DNA of 64,000 nucleotides from Voacanga thouarsii. Lineage: Eukaryota > Streptophyta > Magnoliopsida > Gentianales > Apocynaceae. This document shows positions 44,032 to 54,720 of the stretch, one piece after another. Numbering within the stretch: the stretch's first letter is position 1; the number at the start of each line of letters is the position of its first letter. Made by a program: the position numbers and the translations under genes. The notes beneath the pieces are model-generated. The model ran no database searches. It saw only the letters and a program-made list of their open reading frames with translations, and was not told where the DNA came from. Location: positions 744,001-808,000 of the forward strand of contig JANUWF010001729.1 of NCBI GenBank assembly GCA_026120185.1, written 5' to 3'.

Positions 44032-44887
44032 TTTCTTCTCTTTAACAGTTTCTAATACCCATATCTCATTATCAGGCTTCTCCTTCTGCTTCTTCTCTTT
44101 AACAGTCTCCAAGAAACTTTTGTAGTTGTGCCTCCAATGGCCCATTTTCCCACAATGGTAACATAGGTCTTTAGTAGCTATCTCCTTCTTCTTTACACCA
44201 CTTTTAGGTTTAGTTGGATTCTTTTTCTTCTTTTTAGAAACATTTTTCCTTTTAGAAGAAGAATTAACCAATAAGACTGCATTATTTTCTTTCTTAATAG
44301 AAGACTCTACAGTCTTAAAAAGGTTGATCAACTCTGGTATTGTGGTCTCAATCTTATTCATCTGGTAGTTCATCACTAATTGTGAAAAAAATAATTGGAA
44401 AAGATTGAAGAATTAAGTATATACTTAATTCGTGATCCATAGTGAACTTAAGTGATCCAAACTTCTCAATTAACTCTAGCATCTTAAGTCTATAAGTGGC
44501 CACTGAAGTACTTTCTATCATCTTAGAATGGAATAACTGCTTAGAGATCTCCAATCTCTCCATCCTTACTTGCTTACCAAAAAGCTCTCTTAGATGGAAG
44601 ATAATAGTATGAGCATCCATATACTCATGCTGTTTTTGAAGCACAGTGGTTATTAACGCTAGCATGATACAAGATGCTGTGTCATTATCCTCTTTATGCT
44701 TCTTATGGAATTCATGCTCTTCAACAACAGCATCATTAGCTGGTAGTTGTGGAATTCAAGCATCTAACACATAGAGCAACTTTTCCGATTTGAGAATGAT
44801 TCTCAAATTTCTATACCAATCCAAGAAGTTTGATGCAGTAAGCTTGTTTGTTTCTAAAATGCTACATAAGTTCAAATTTGTTGTCAT
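44029..44887 (-). pseudogene. A2 gag (copia A-family)
   Basis: Minus strand from MTTNLNLCSILETNKLTASN (ATG 44887): LDWYRNLRIILKSEKLLYVLDA, a stop, then MLALITTVLQKQHEYMDAHT, LRELFGKQVRMERLEISKQL and MLELIEKFGSLKFTMDHELS. A frameshift near 44370 follows, then ELINLFKTVESSIKKE, a lysine-rich tail and the zinc knuckle CYHCGKMGHWRHNY, in which the last Cys is Tyr. It continues KPDNEIWVLE, the start of the protease, where the sequence breaks off at the filler junction. The gag of A2 is less damaged than that of A1. Confidence 0.85.
44032..44053. other. Filler DNA at a deletion junction
   Basis: 22 bases belonging neither to the B LTR (left) nor to the continuing A2 protease start (right). 17 of them (44033-44049) are identical to 44090-44106 nearby, in the same orientation. 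Confidence 0.6.
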
Positions 44888-47065
44888 GATGCAAATGACC
44901 TAGATGAATGATAAAAGAAATTAGACTATGTATGTGCACATGGAATGTATTTAATTAGGTCTTTAATTAAATGCGTATTTAACCCACTATTTTTTTTCAA
45001 ATCAATAGCCCCCACTATTAACTCGTGAAAGCCCGTTAGAAGCTTTCGTAGTGGACTAGTATCTAATTTTTTTAAGAATGACCTTGGGTATGCCCAACAA
45101 ACCATTCTTAAGTTCAATGATAGTTATCCAATACCAACTACATCAAATGTAACTATCGGATCGTTAGGTAATTAACATCTTTTAATCTTATAGCACTTTG
45201 TGCTACCCCAACTTAGTCTCTAATATTTTTTATGCTTGGGTATGCCCAACTGAGATAAAGATATTAGTTAAACCTAACATATTAATCCGAAATCATATTC
45301 TATAACTTGAACATGCTCGATGTCGATTAAACTTGGATATGCCCAACAACCTAATCTCGAAAAAGCACTTTCATTCCTACTATATTAACGGAAGGCTTTA
45401 GATTTAATATTATTTGAGGGATTTTAAATATTTAATTAATAGTCTCATCGTTTGGCATGCAAAATATCAACACTTTGACATAATTGTAATAGACTAAATT
45501 ACATGACTTAGTTATGGACTTTTCTTGATTAATTTTCTTGAGCCAAGAAGGGAATTAATTTTGGTCAAAACCTATGTGTTCATGCATGTTTTGATAAGAA
45601 AGTCTTATCATCTTCTTGCTTTGCCTTGGTCACCATCTCCATAAATTCGTAAAATAATTTCTAATCTTATTTAACTTATGTAACCTAATTACATAAATTT
45701 TTAATGAAGAAACCTTGAGTTTCATTTAAGGGGAATTAGATGAGAAGAGAAATTTTAAAAGAATTACATAGAAAGGCAGGACACGTAGACCCTACTTATT
45801 CAAAACAAAGCGATAAAATATATGCTACAATTTAAATTAATCAAATTAATTTGGTCTAAGTCTATAACCAAGCCAACACGCCAATATAATGCTTAAAACA
45901 TATTAGGTAAAAATAAATATACATAAAATACTAAATTCTAAAATTATTATTTTAAAATTTTAATTAATTAATCCCAAAATCAAATTTTGGAAAAAATCTT
46001 GAGGTCCTATAGGAATAAAAATATTTCAGTGGGTCCTTGAAGAAAAACTAGCAAAACCGGCTGTCAAAACGTAAGGATTGAATTTTTTTTTTTTTTAATT
46101 ATTATTGATTCCTTGATTGGAAACAATCAAGGAAACATTTTCCAAGCACCTGCGCACTCACATGGCCGTGTGCGGCCATGCCATAGCCGATCATGGTTTC
46201 AATATAAAATTTTTAAATATTTTTTAAATATTTATATATTTTATTTTTTTAAATAAAAAATAATAATAAGCACAAGCCTTTGGCGGCTGCACCTCATCCT
46301 CTCGCGGCTATGCTTTAGGAAATAATTTTTTATTTGTAAAGAAATTCTCCAATTGCAATTGGAGAATTTAATAATACCAACCACCAATTTCAATTTCGTT
46401 CACCAATTGGAAACTATTTCCAATTTGGAAACAATTAGAAATTGGACATTGGAAACAAATGCAATGTTGTTTTTTTATTTCTTTTCTTTTCACCGATTCG
46501 CAAAAACAATTTCTACTACTTTCATTCCTCCCCCCCCCCTCTTTTTTTGGCTGAAACGGTTTCAGCAAACTAAACATCTGGAATTTTTTACTCTTTTGAA
46601 AATTTTCTTTTTGGTTGTTTCCTTTTAGGCTTCAATTTCCTTAACGAATTTAAGGAAACAAAGCTTCATTTTTTTTTTTCTTTTCGCAGAAACAATTTCT
46701 GTGAATCAAAAGGAAACAATTTCTATTGTTCATATTCCTTAACAAATTTAAGGTACACAAAGCTACAATTTCCTTTTTTAAGTATAGAAACAAATTTCAT
46801 GAATTTAAAAAGAAAACAATTTCTATAATTTATTGAAACCAATTTCAGTAATTAATACGCGTATATATATGTATATATATAAAACCCACTAAAACAAAAA
46901 ATTTTCAAAAATAAAATTTTACATGAAACAATTTTCATGGGCCCGAATATAATTTTAAAACTATTTCAAATTTTAAAATATTTATGAAACAATTTCATAA
47001 CGTCGAATTTATTTTGAAATAATTTCAAAATAATAAGAAAATATGCTAAAATACATACGAGATGT
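44888..47065 (-). other. A2 untranslated leader
   Basis: No gene. It contains two short GC-richer patches (46140-46200 with GGCCGTGTGCGGCCATG, 46275-46315) and, at 46500-47035, about ten copies of GAAACAATTTC-type words. The ORFs at 46353-46628 are low-complexity. Confidence 0.7.
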
Positions 47066-47077
47066 CTGTGATACCAC
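47066..47077 (-). promoter_or_regulatory. A2 primer binding site (tRNA-Met)
   Basis: Minus strand GTGGTATCACAG after the LTR end CCAACA; one mismatch to the A1 form. Confidence 0.85.
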
Positions 47078-47450
47078 TGTTGGATTTCAATCGTGCAAAC
47101 TAATTTACACTCAGTGGAAAAATAAAATGAAATCCATGCAAAAGATCATTCGTTGTAAGTTCAAGAGAAGGGAGGAAATATTAATTATCTCAAAAACACA
47201 TCTTTTAAAATTTTCTTCCATGCAAATCCCCTTCAAAAGTCGATCCAATAAAGCCACCAAATTCCAAGAATAGGAATTTCTCTAATATTGATCCACACAA
47301 GGAGCACTCAAGAACAATTGAATTTTGTGCTAGTAAAATTCGAAAGGGAGCTTGGGTTGGTCAAAAAAAGAAGAACAAAAGAAACTAATTTTTCATTTTC
47401 AATTTTGGTTCTTACGAATTTTCTTTCTCATCGTGCACAACATATATCAC

Positions 47451-47474
47451 TGTGTGTGTGTGTGTGTGTGTGTG
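47451..47474 (+). repeat. (TG)n microsatellite
   Basis: 12 TG units in the A2 LTR. Confidence 0.95.
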
Positions 47475-48668
47475 AGAATACGAAACCAAATCCTATAAGA
47501 ACTGGAATCCGGTATGTTGTAATTGGAACTGAAATTCTTCTAATTACAACATGGCCCATGAATTATAATTAAATATAATTCGACCACTACAACTTCTTCT
47601 TTTCATAATTGATCTCGTAATGTTATCTAATAACATCTCGAGTACTTTATCCTTCATTGTGTGTGGCCCATTAAATTTTTCTAGTCAGTTGGTAGCTAAT
47701 AGGAATTAATTCTATCATAATAGAATTAATAATCTATTTATAATTAGAATTAATTTATTAATTCTAATGAGGATTAAATTTATTAATTCTCTAATTAATA
47801 AATCTATATTCAACAGATAATGAGCGGTATCTAGCAATATATCATGACCACCCAAAAGTTCAGAAAGTCAAGTGCATTGACATGAACCTTTCAATAGCGA
47901 CACATCAGTGCAATAAACTCCTTTCACCATACAATATCTCATTTAGTTTAGAGTGTGGAATTAGTACCAACTCTTTCCAGAATATTAATTAATTCTAGCC
48001 TAAATATTTTAATACTTGTTCCCAGAATCCATCACCCATCATATGTATCAATTAGAACTATTTCCAACACATAGTCGCCTTAGCTAAAGACTTATTGAGT
48101 AATAATTTATACAAGTGGCCTTGAGATATTCGCTCATACTATTAGAAGTGGTGAAACCTTTGTTGACCCTTTCAATTACTTTCGTTTACTTCATGTTGTA
48201 CCAAATGTCTACCCCATAAGCGGTCTTGTAAGGACTCCAGAGATTGGAATCAAAGTATAATGCTTAGCAAACAAAGTACCTTAGAGTTATCAAGTCTAAG
48301 GATACTTGCACATTTGCTATAATAAGATTCTATCACCGACACTAAATAGTAATCCATATAATTATCTCATAGTTAGGTCATCCAATGTACTTGTTCAAGT
48401 AACAAGCATCCACGCTGTAACTTTGAATATGACAATATTTACGGATGTGAGAACCACCGTTTGATCAGATCAAGAAGTATAACACATGCTAATCTTAATG
48501 TATTAATGATGTTCTATCTCATTAATACTATGACTAAGGATAATTTAAGAACAAAAACATTCTAATGTAGTAGAAACCTCACATCATGATCTCTATCATG
48601 ATTTTCTTAGTACAATATTGTACTTGGAACTTTATCTAACAGTTCTATATATATAAACATATGAAATA

Positions 48669-48765
48669 AAGAAACTGAAAGATAAAGAATGCCTTTTTAT
48701 TGATTTAATGTGCAAAATACATTATACAAATCAATAAAAAGGCATTCTTTATCTTTCAGTTTCTT
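48669..48765. repeat. Perfect 38-bp inverted repeat, 21-base loop
   Basis: Arm 1 48669-48706 (starts AAGAAACTGAAAGATAAAGA) and arm 2 48728-48765 are exact reverse complements. The inverted segment is flanked by a 10-bp direct repeat ATACATTATA (48717-48726 and 48766-48775). Confidence 0.95.
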
Positions 48766-48785
48766 ATACATTATATAAATGATTG

Positions 48786-50312
48786 TGATAGGGCCTAAAT
48801 TAGTCATATTTTTATTAGTTAATTGAGGCTCTTTTGTGATACATTCTATTCAATAACTAGTTATATTTTTTCATATTTGAGATTTTACTCTTGGAAAGGT
48901 ATTTTGTGCATTATTTCAGATTTTAGGGATAAAACAAAGTAAAAACATCGCAAAACAGAACAGAGGCAACACCAGCCAGGACAGAGGAACCGACCGGCCA
49001 TATGCTGCTACACGTACTTCAAAACGACAAAAAATTGTTAAAACAGGACCGAAATAAAACCAAATCGATGCCGGCTCTAGCAGCCAAGGCAGCGCCAGCT
49101 GTACACTGGACAATATTGCATGGAAAATAAGAAAAAATCGGCGAACGATTGAAGAAACAGAACACATTTGGCGCCGACACCGGCAGTCAAGGTGGCGCCG
49201 GCTGTGCTCTGAAGATAAGGCGGAACCTTGATTTTTGCACGTGGTTTTTGGTAATCTGCAGACTTTTAGTATCTTCCTACTTCTACTCGGCTAAAAACCT
49301 TACACCAACGAGTTTAGATCATCATAAATAGAGGGAAAATACAAGAGAAAATAGGGGAATTCATAGATCATCATAAAAAATCACTCAAATCAAAGGAGGA
49401 ATTCTTCAATTTAAGGAGGGTTGTGCAAGAAGATCTTCAAAGGAAGAAGAAGGAGGCTTGTCTATGAGTGCTTTCTTTTACTTTGTTTTATTTTTCTTGA
49501 AAAGTGATATGTTAATGGTTTTATTGTAATTTGACATTGTTTTAGGTATTCATGATTTTTTTAGAGTTATTTGATCTTCTGATTAATTGATTGCTATTCT
49601 TGGTATTTAATTACTTTTATGTATTACGAGATTGGTTAGTTGTTTCTTTCCATTAGCTTGCTTGGAAAAGAGGTTGATGGTAGTTTCAATTCATTAGTTT
49701 CATATTTGTTGTCAATTAACTTGTTTGAAAAATGGGTTAATTGCTAAGAATAAGGTAATTAAAGGTTAATTGATGTCTGCCATGAATGGATTCATTGGTT
49801 AATTTCATGTTTTAAGTTTGCCAGGAATAAAAATTTAATCAAGGATTGTGTTTAATACATCTTTTAGTGAATTAGTTGAGACAGGAATATGATACTAATT
49901 TATCTAGAAGGTAGTGATTTCATAGATTGGAAAATAAGTGAATCTATCTTAATCCTTCGTTATACCAAGAGAATAATGAGTTATGATAATGGTTAAGTGC
50001 TTTAAGGTCATGTTTGTCAAAACAATGGTTTAAGTTACATAATTCTCCATCCTTGACATGTATATATTCCTTTATTTTATTTTATTTTCCTTCTTATTTT
50101 CTTTTTCACTTTATTGAGTCGGTTAAACAATGAAAGAAAAGTGATTAATGCATTCTTGTTCCTGAAGGATCGACACTCGTTTGAACCATATGCTATGTTA
50201 ATGATGAATACGCTTGTTCATACGTGTAATTTGGGGTTAATGTTTAAATTTAAACTTGATTGGGAATGTGCTTAGTTTTATATGATTTTTATACCCAAAT
50301 AAATACGCATCA
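48786..50312 (+). mobile_element. Solo Athila-type LTR in the A2 LTR
   Basis: 1527 bp from TGATAGGGCC to ATACGCATCA, flanked by a perfect TSD GATTG (48781-48785 and 50313-50317). It has the Athila LTR layout seen in At1, but in the opposite orientation, with GCCGGC/GGCGCC words at about 49065-49205 and a TATA-like ATAAATAGAGGG near 49325. Short ORFs on both strands over the GC-rich words are not genes. Confidence 0.95.
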
Positions 50313-50317
50313 GATTG

Positions 50318-50339
50318 CTTCTAGGGCACAATCCTAACA
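50318..50339 (-). repeat. A2 5' LTR, terminal piece
   Basis: CTTCTAGGGCACAATCCTAACA, matching the A1 LTR end CTTTAGGACATAACACTAACA after the same GATTG. Confidence 0.9.
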
Positions 50340-50570
50340 ATAGCATGCTAATGAAACCATATCATATAAAAAATAGACCAGTATATAGACAATCTACAAA
50401 TAATCTAGTCTGATCGAACAATTAAGATCCATAGAATAAATATAATTTTAGGCAATCGGCATGCTAAGTATTCTGAAATAACAGCTATACATAATACATA
50501 CAAATTATAATCATGTGACATGCTAATATACACATTTCAGATTAAACGAAATTCATTCAATCACATATTT

Positions 50571-50611
<41 letters not shown>

Positions 50612-50669
50612 CAGTATAATTTACACAAATTAATCAGCCTAATCGTTTAACAAGTTACTTTGATACCAC
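50340..50669 (-). other. B leader with (TA)n
   Basis: Remaining 330 bp of B between the nested A2 LTR and the B PBS (50659-50669, minus strand GTGGTATCAAA). It has a (TA)n run at 50574-50611 and three GCATGCTAA-like words. No gene. Confidence 0.75.
50574..50611 (+). repeat. (TA)n microsatellite
   Basis: About 19 TA units. Confidence 0.95.
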
Positions 50670-52186
50670 TGTTAGAATCGAAGGACTTCAAAACCATGGA
50701 AAACTTCCTTAGATTCCTTCATTGGATCTAAACTAAACAATTAGGTTAACTAAAATAGGGTTTCGTACCTCAAACCTCGTTGATCACTGTTCGTCTTGCG
50801 AAGCAGATATTGTTCATGATGTTAATCAGATCGCAAGCATTGACAAATTGTGAACGCTTTCTATCATATACACACGGCAAGCTCAGTTTAATTACCAAGA
50901 GTGCTAGCGCCTGGGGTTTCTTGAGAGGCTAAAGTTTCTAATTTTGGAAGCATGAAATTGTATGAGAAAAGAACACAAGAAAAATGACTAGGGTTTTCTT
51001 TTAAAACCACATGACTTTCTTATAGTCCACATCTCAGCATATCATATCACATCACATCTTATTTTAAGTTCAAATTAAATTTGAAAAAGATATGGTAAGA
51101 TTCTACCATTATTTTGGTAATTTGACTAATTAATTTACCAAGCCAGATTCTTATAATCTGAACATCTCCAGATACATTGAATGTGGATGTATTTCTAGAT
51201 TCATTGTATCTGGACATTTTTCTAGGTTTGATGAACCTGAGCACATTTCTAGATACATCATACCTGGTTACAAAAAAAATAACGTAATCGGTTTGTTTAA
51301 TGTGTAACCTTATAGGTTCATTTAATACTGGTTCTGTACCCAAATCACATTTACATGACCCACCAGTTATAAGTGATTTCTAGCAAAATATTATAACTAC
51401 CCAGGTTAAATAAAGATCAATGATCTTTTTGAACCAAATCATAATTTAATATTTAGCCATTTTGTCACACGATATCCCGATTAAGCGTAAGACATAGAGC
51501 ATGTCATCCTTATTAAACTTAATCAACTATTTCTTAATATCATAGTAGACTGTTTAAACAAATTATGTCAATATCTCAAATTGATTTATTTTAGTATGAC
51601 CATAAATTTTAATAGTGTAACTTATCAAGGGGCCTGCGGACACATCTCTCCCAAGGATGAGAGGGACAAATTCCTTCAGTATGAATCACATTCCTCTACC
51701 TAATTTGTTCTATATCTAACAGTAGTATAATTTTATTATTTGGTTAAAGACAACTTTAAACAATGTCAAGATATATAATTTATCAAGTAGGAAACTATGA
51801 TGAATTTAGGACTTCTAATATCATTATGGCTAGAAAGTATTTATGACATGTCCCATGAAATACTCTAATAGTGCATCATATCTAATACAATGTTCTCTAA
51901 TAATTATTTATGTTTTAACTTGATGTCCTATATATCCATGACTAGTAAAACATAGCCATCAAGTTATGAACATACTAATCTTAATTTATTATTATTCTAC
52001 CAATAATAATCGATTAGAGACAATTTAAGAGGAGCCATTCTATTTGTTATATAGTTTTGCTATCAAGTCATGTACTTGATAATCATAAAATAAAATGCAC
52101 TATTCATGAAAAAAATGCCTCATATTTTTACAAAATACATAATGCTAATAATATAGGTACAAATTGTTTAGGGCATATCCCCAACA
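50670..52186 (-). repeat. B 5' LTR, complete
   Basis: Plus strand TGTTAGAATCGAAGG to ATATCCCCAACA, about 1.5 kb, adjoining the PBS on its left and the target copy TTATG on its right. Confidence 0.92.
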
Positions 52187-53104
52187 TTATGACCACCAAA
52201 AAGTCATGCAAGTCAAGTAACTTGACATGAACCTTTCAATAGCAAAACATCAATGTAATAAACTCCTTTCATCGTACTATATCTCATTCGATTTTACAGT
52301 ATGGAATTAGTGCTAACTCTTACTAGAATATAATTAATTCTAGCCCAAATTTATCAGTGCTTGTTTTAGTATTCATTACTCAATATGTATATCAATTAGA
52401 ACTATTTCTAACACATAGTCGTCTTGGCCAAGGACTTCTCAAGTAATGATTCCATACAAGTGGCTATGAGATATACGCCTCTACCATCAGGAGTGATGAA
52501 TCCTTTATTGACTGTCTCAACTGTTTTCGTTTACTTTATATTGTACCCAATATTTATCATATAAGCAGCTTTGTAAGGACTTTAGAGATTGAAATCAAAG
52601 TATAACTCTCAATAAATAAAGTACTTTGGAGATCTGAAGTCTAAGGATACTTGCACATTTACTATAATGAGATTTTATTACTGATACTAAATAGTTATCT
52701 ATGTGATTATCTCAAAGTTAGGTCTTTTAATGAACTTATTCACTTAACAAGCATTCACATGTTAACTTTGAGTATCAAAATACTCACGAATATGAGAACC
52801 ACCACTTGATCAAATCAAGAAGTATAACACGTGTTAATCTTTGTGCATTAATGATGTCCTATCTTACTAATACTATAACTAGGGATAATTTAAGCATAAG
52901 TACCACATAGTGTAGTAGGAATATCACATTATGATCTCTATCATAATTTCCTTAACACTATACTATATGTTTGAGACTTTATCTAACAATTTTATACACA
53001 TATACAAGAATGATTAATTAAATTGAAAGATAAAGAATGCATTTTATTAATAAATGTACAATATAAAATATATAAGTGATTGCCTTTAGGACATAACACT
53101 AACA
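52187..53104 (-). repeat. A1 5' LTR, right piece
   Basis: Continues from TTATGACCACCAAAAAGTC to the end CACTAACA. It is collinear with the A2 LTR at 47840-48785. The TSD of B is TTATA at 43313-43317 against TTATG at 52187-52191, one mismatch. Confidence 0.92.
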
Positions 53105-54360
53105 ATTACCACTTAAGAAATTACCAAGTTCTTGGGCATATGTCAAGAATGAATTTTGAGACTTACCATTGATGTGATCACTTTAAGTAGTTAATTTAGA
53201 ACTTTATCTTAATGCCTAAAAGCGGACTAACCCTTACTTAACGCCAAAGTTAAAATCCTAAATTCAATCCTTAGTGTAATCCACTCAATTAACTTTTTTT
53301 TCTTAAAAACATAAATATTTTGAGTTGATAAATTCTTTGAACTAAAAACCAAAATGATAAGCAAATCAATGTATCACCAACATCAAATTTCACATAACCA
53401 AACCTTCAATTATGTGGAACTTGATTCATGGAATTTCCTATTAACTTAATTAATTAAGTCAAAATTACAACTTAATTAATTTAATAGATATCACTAGAAA
53501 GTTGACCTAAAGATCAATAATTGTTAATCAATCCAAGATTAAAATTCCTAGCCAAACAATCATGCAAGTTAAATATATAGATCCAAACATAGAAGAACTC
53601 AACACGATTGAGAAGAAAAGAAATTCAAAATTGCATAAATACTCAATAGGTAATTTTAATAATATCAAAGATAAAATCTTCAATACATAAATCTCAAAAT
53701 ATTAAAACCAAAATCAAAATAGAGCCTCAAAAACATAGAAAAAATTCTCAATTATTTGAATACAAAGAAAATTTAAAAAAATACTAATCATTGAAAACAA
53801 AAAAGAAATAAGAGAAGTTTGAAAGATAAAAGTTGTAAGCCCACAACCTCTTTGTTCTTCTTGTTTCCTAAATTTTTTCTGCTCCTTTGAGTCTCATTTG
53901 ATGCATTCCTTCCAAAAATATGAAAGAATTATGGATTAGTGTTGTATCTTCTTAATTTGGTCGTCCAAAACCTTTATATAGAACCTCTAAACTACTTTTA
54001 CATGAATTAAAAAAGTTTGTACCACTGTTGGTCTGATTGAGGAGTTTCTAAAATTTTTGGGAGGCGATAAGGGATGTTGTATTGTCGTGCAAACCTCTGG
54101 ACAAAATTACATTGGTTTTGATATAGGATGTAGTTTTGCATGGGTAGATGCAAGGTCATGCCATAGGCCATGCATTTTGCAGACGCCAATTCTTTTTTTC
54201 TTTTTCTCAAACTTCTGTGAGCTATTCAACTTTTCCTGTTTAGCATGACATCATGCATGGGCATGCCACATGATGTGCATGGCTCTTGGAACATTTACCT
54301 TTATTCTATTCTATACGGTTTGATGCTTGGCCATGCACCAAGATGTGCATATACATTGAA
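53105..54360 (-). other. Unassigned AT-rich, LTR-like sequence
   Basis: No gene. On the minus strand it has a TATA-like TATATAAAGG (near 53970-53980) preceded by a cluster of GCATGC-type words (54130-54350: CATGCATGGGCATGCC, GATGTGCATGG). This layout resembles the Athila LTRs of the window (GC-rich palindromic words, then TATA), but I found no paired copy or clear ends. The ORFs at 54007-54248 are opposite-strand shadows. Confidence 0.4.
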
Positions 54361-54720
54361 AAACCCTTAAAAACATGTTTTGGGGTTATAAAAATCATGT
54401 AATTTTAAATCTATTCCTAATCAAGTTTAATTAAAACATTAATTCCCAAATCACACATATGAGAAAGTGCACTCATCATTAAGTATAATATAGGAAATTA
54501 ATGAATATCGATCCTCAACGAACAATTGCACAATAATTACTTTTTATTCAATGTTTAACCTACCAATTAAAGTGATAAAGAGTAAAAAAAATAAAGAAAA
54601 AGATAAAATATATGCACAACTCTTAGAGAGCAAAACATGTAATTAAATAGTTACTCTTAAAAACATGACAATAAATCATTACCAATTGTCACAATAATCA
54701 CTTATTTGGCATCATGAATG
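54361..54720 (-). repeat. At2 3' LTR, left piece
   Basis: AT-rich sequence aligned to At1 24020-24340; ends at the target GAATG (54716-54720). Confidence 0.65.

Larger units (their letters stand above)
47078..48785 (-). repeat. A2 5' LTR, main piece
   Basis: Plus strand TGTTGGATTTCAATCGTGC onward, collinear with the A1 LTR. It includes (TG)n at 47451-47474 and a 38-bp perfect foldback at 48669-48765 absent from A1. It is split at GATTG by a solo Athila LTR and finishes at 50318-50339 (CTTCTAGGG to CCTAACA). Confidence 0.92.
43318..52186 (-). mobile_element. Ty1/copia element B, internally deleted, in the A1 LTR
   Basis: Bounded by TGTTAGAATCCGAG at 43318 and CCCCAACA at 52186. The right LTR (50670-52186, about 1.5 kb) is complete; the left one (43318-44031) keeps only about 0.7 kb. 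A minus-strand PBS GTGGTATCAAA precedes the right LTR. The remaining interior is the leader (50340-50669) and part of another copia, A2, nested in it. All coding sequence of B is gone, lost in a deletion that fused the left LTR to A2 gag at 44032-44053. Confidence 0.85.
35321..53104 (-). mobile_element. Ty1/copia element A1, truncated, hosting nested insertions
   Basis: Minus-strand copia with 5' LTR (42387-43317 plus 52187-53104, about 1.85 kb), PBS at 42376-42386, leader, gag, protease, integrase and RT. It ends abruptly in the RT/RNase H junction near 35450, so the 3' LTR is missing. Two insertions interrupt it: a C-family solo LTR in the pol (36392-38353) and copia B in the LTR (43318-52186). 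LTR ends TGTTAG...CTAACA. Proteins resemble the TAR/Tork/Angela group; the exact lineage is inferred. Confidence 0.88.

Noticed and set aside
46353..47572. ORFs in the A2 leader and LTR
   Set aside because: Located in non-coding leader/LTR of a copia element and dominated by simple-sequence peptides.
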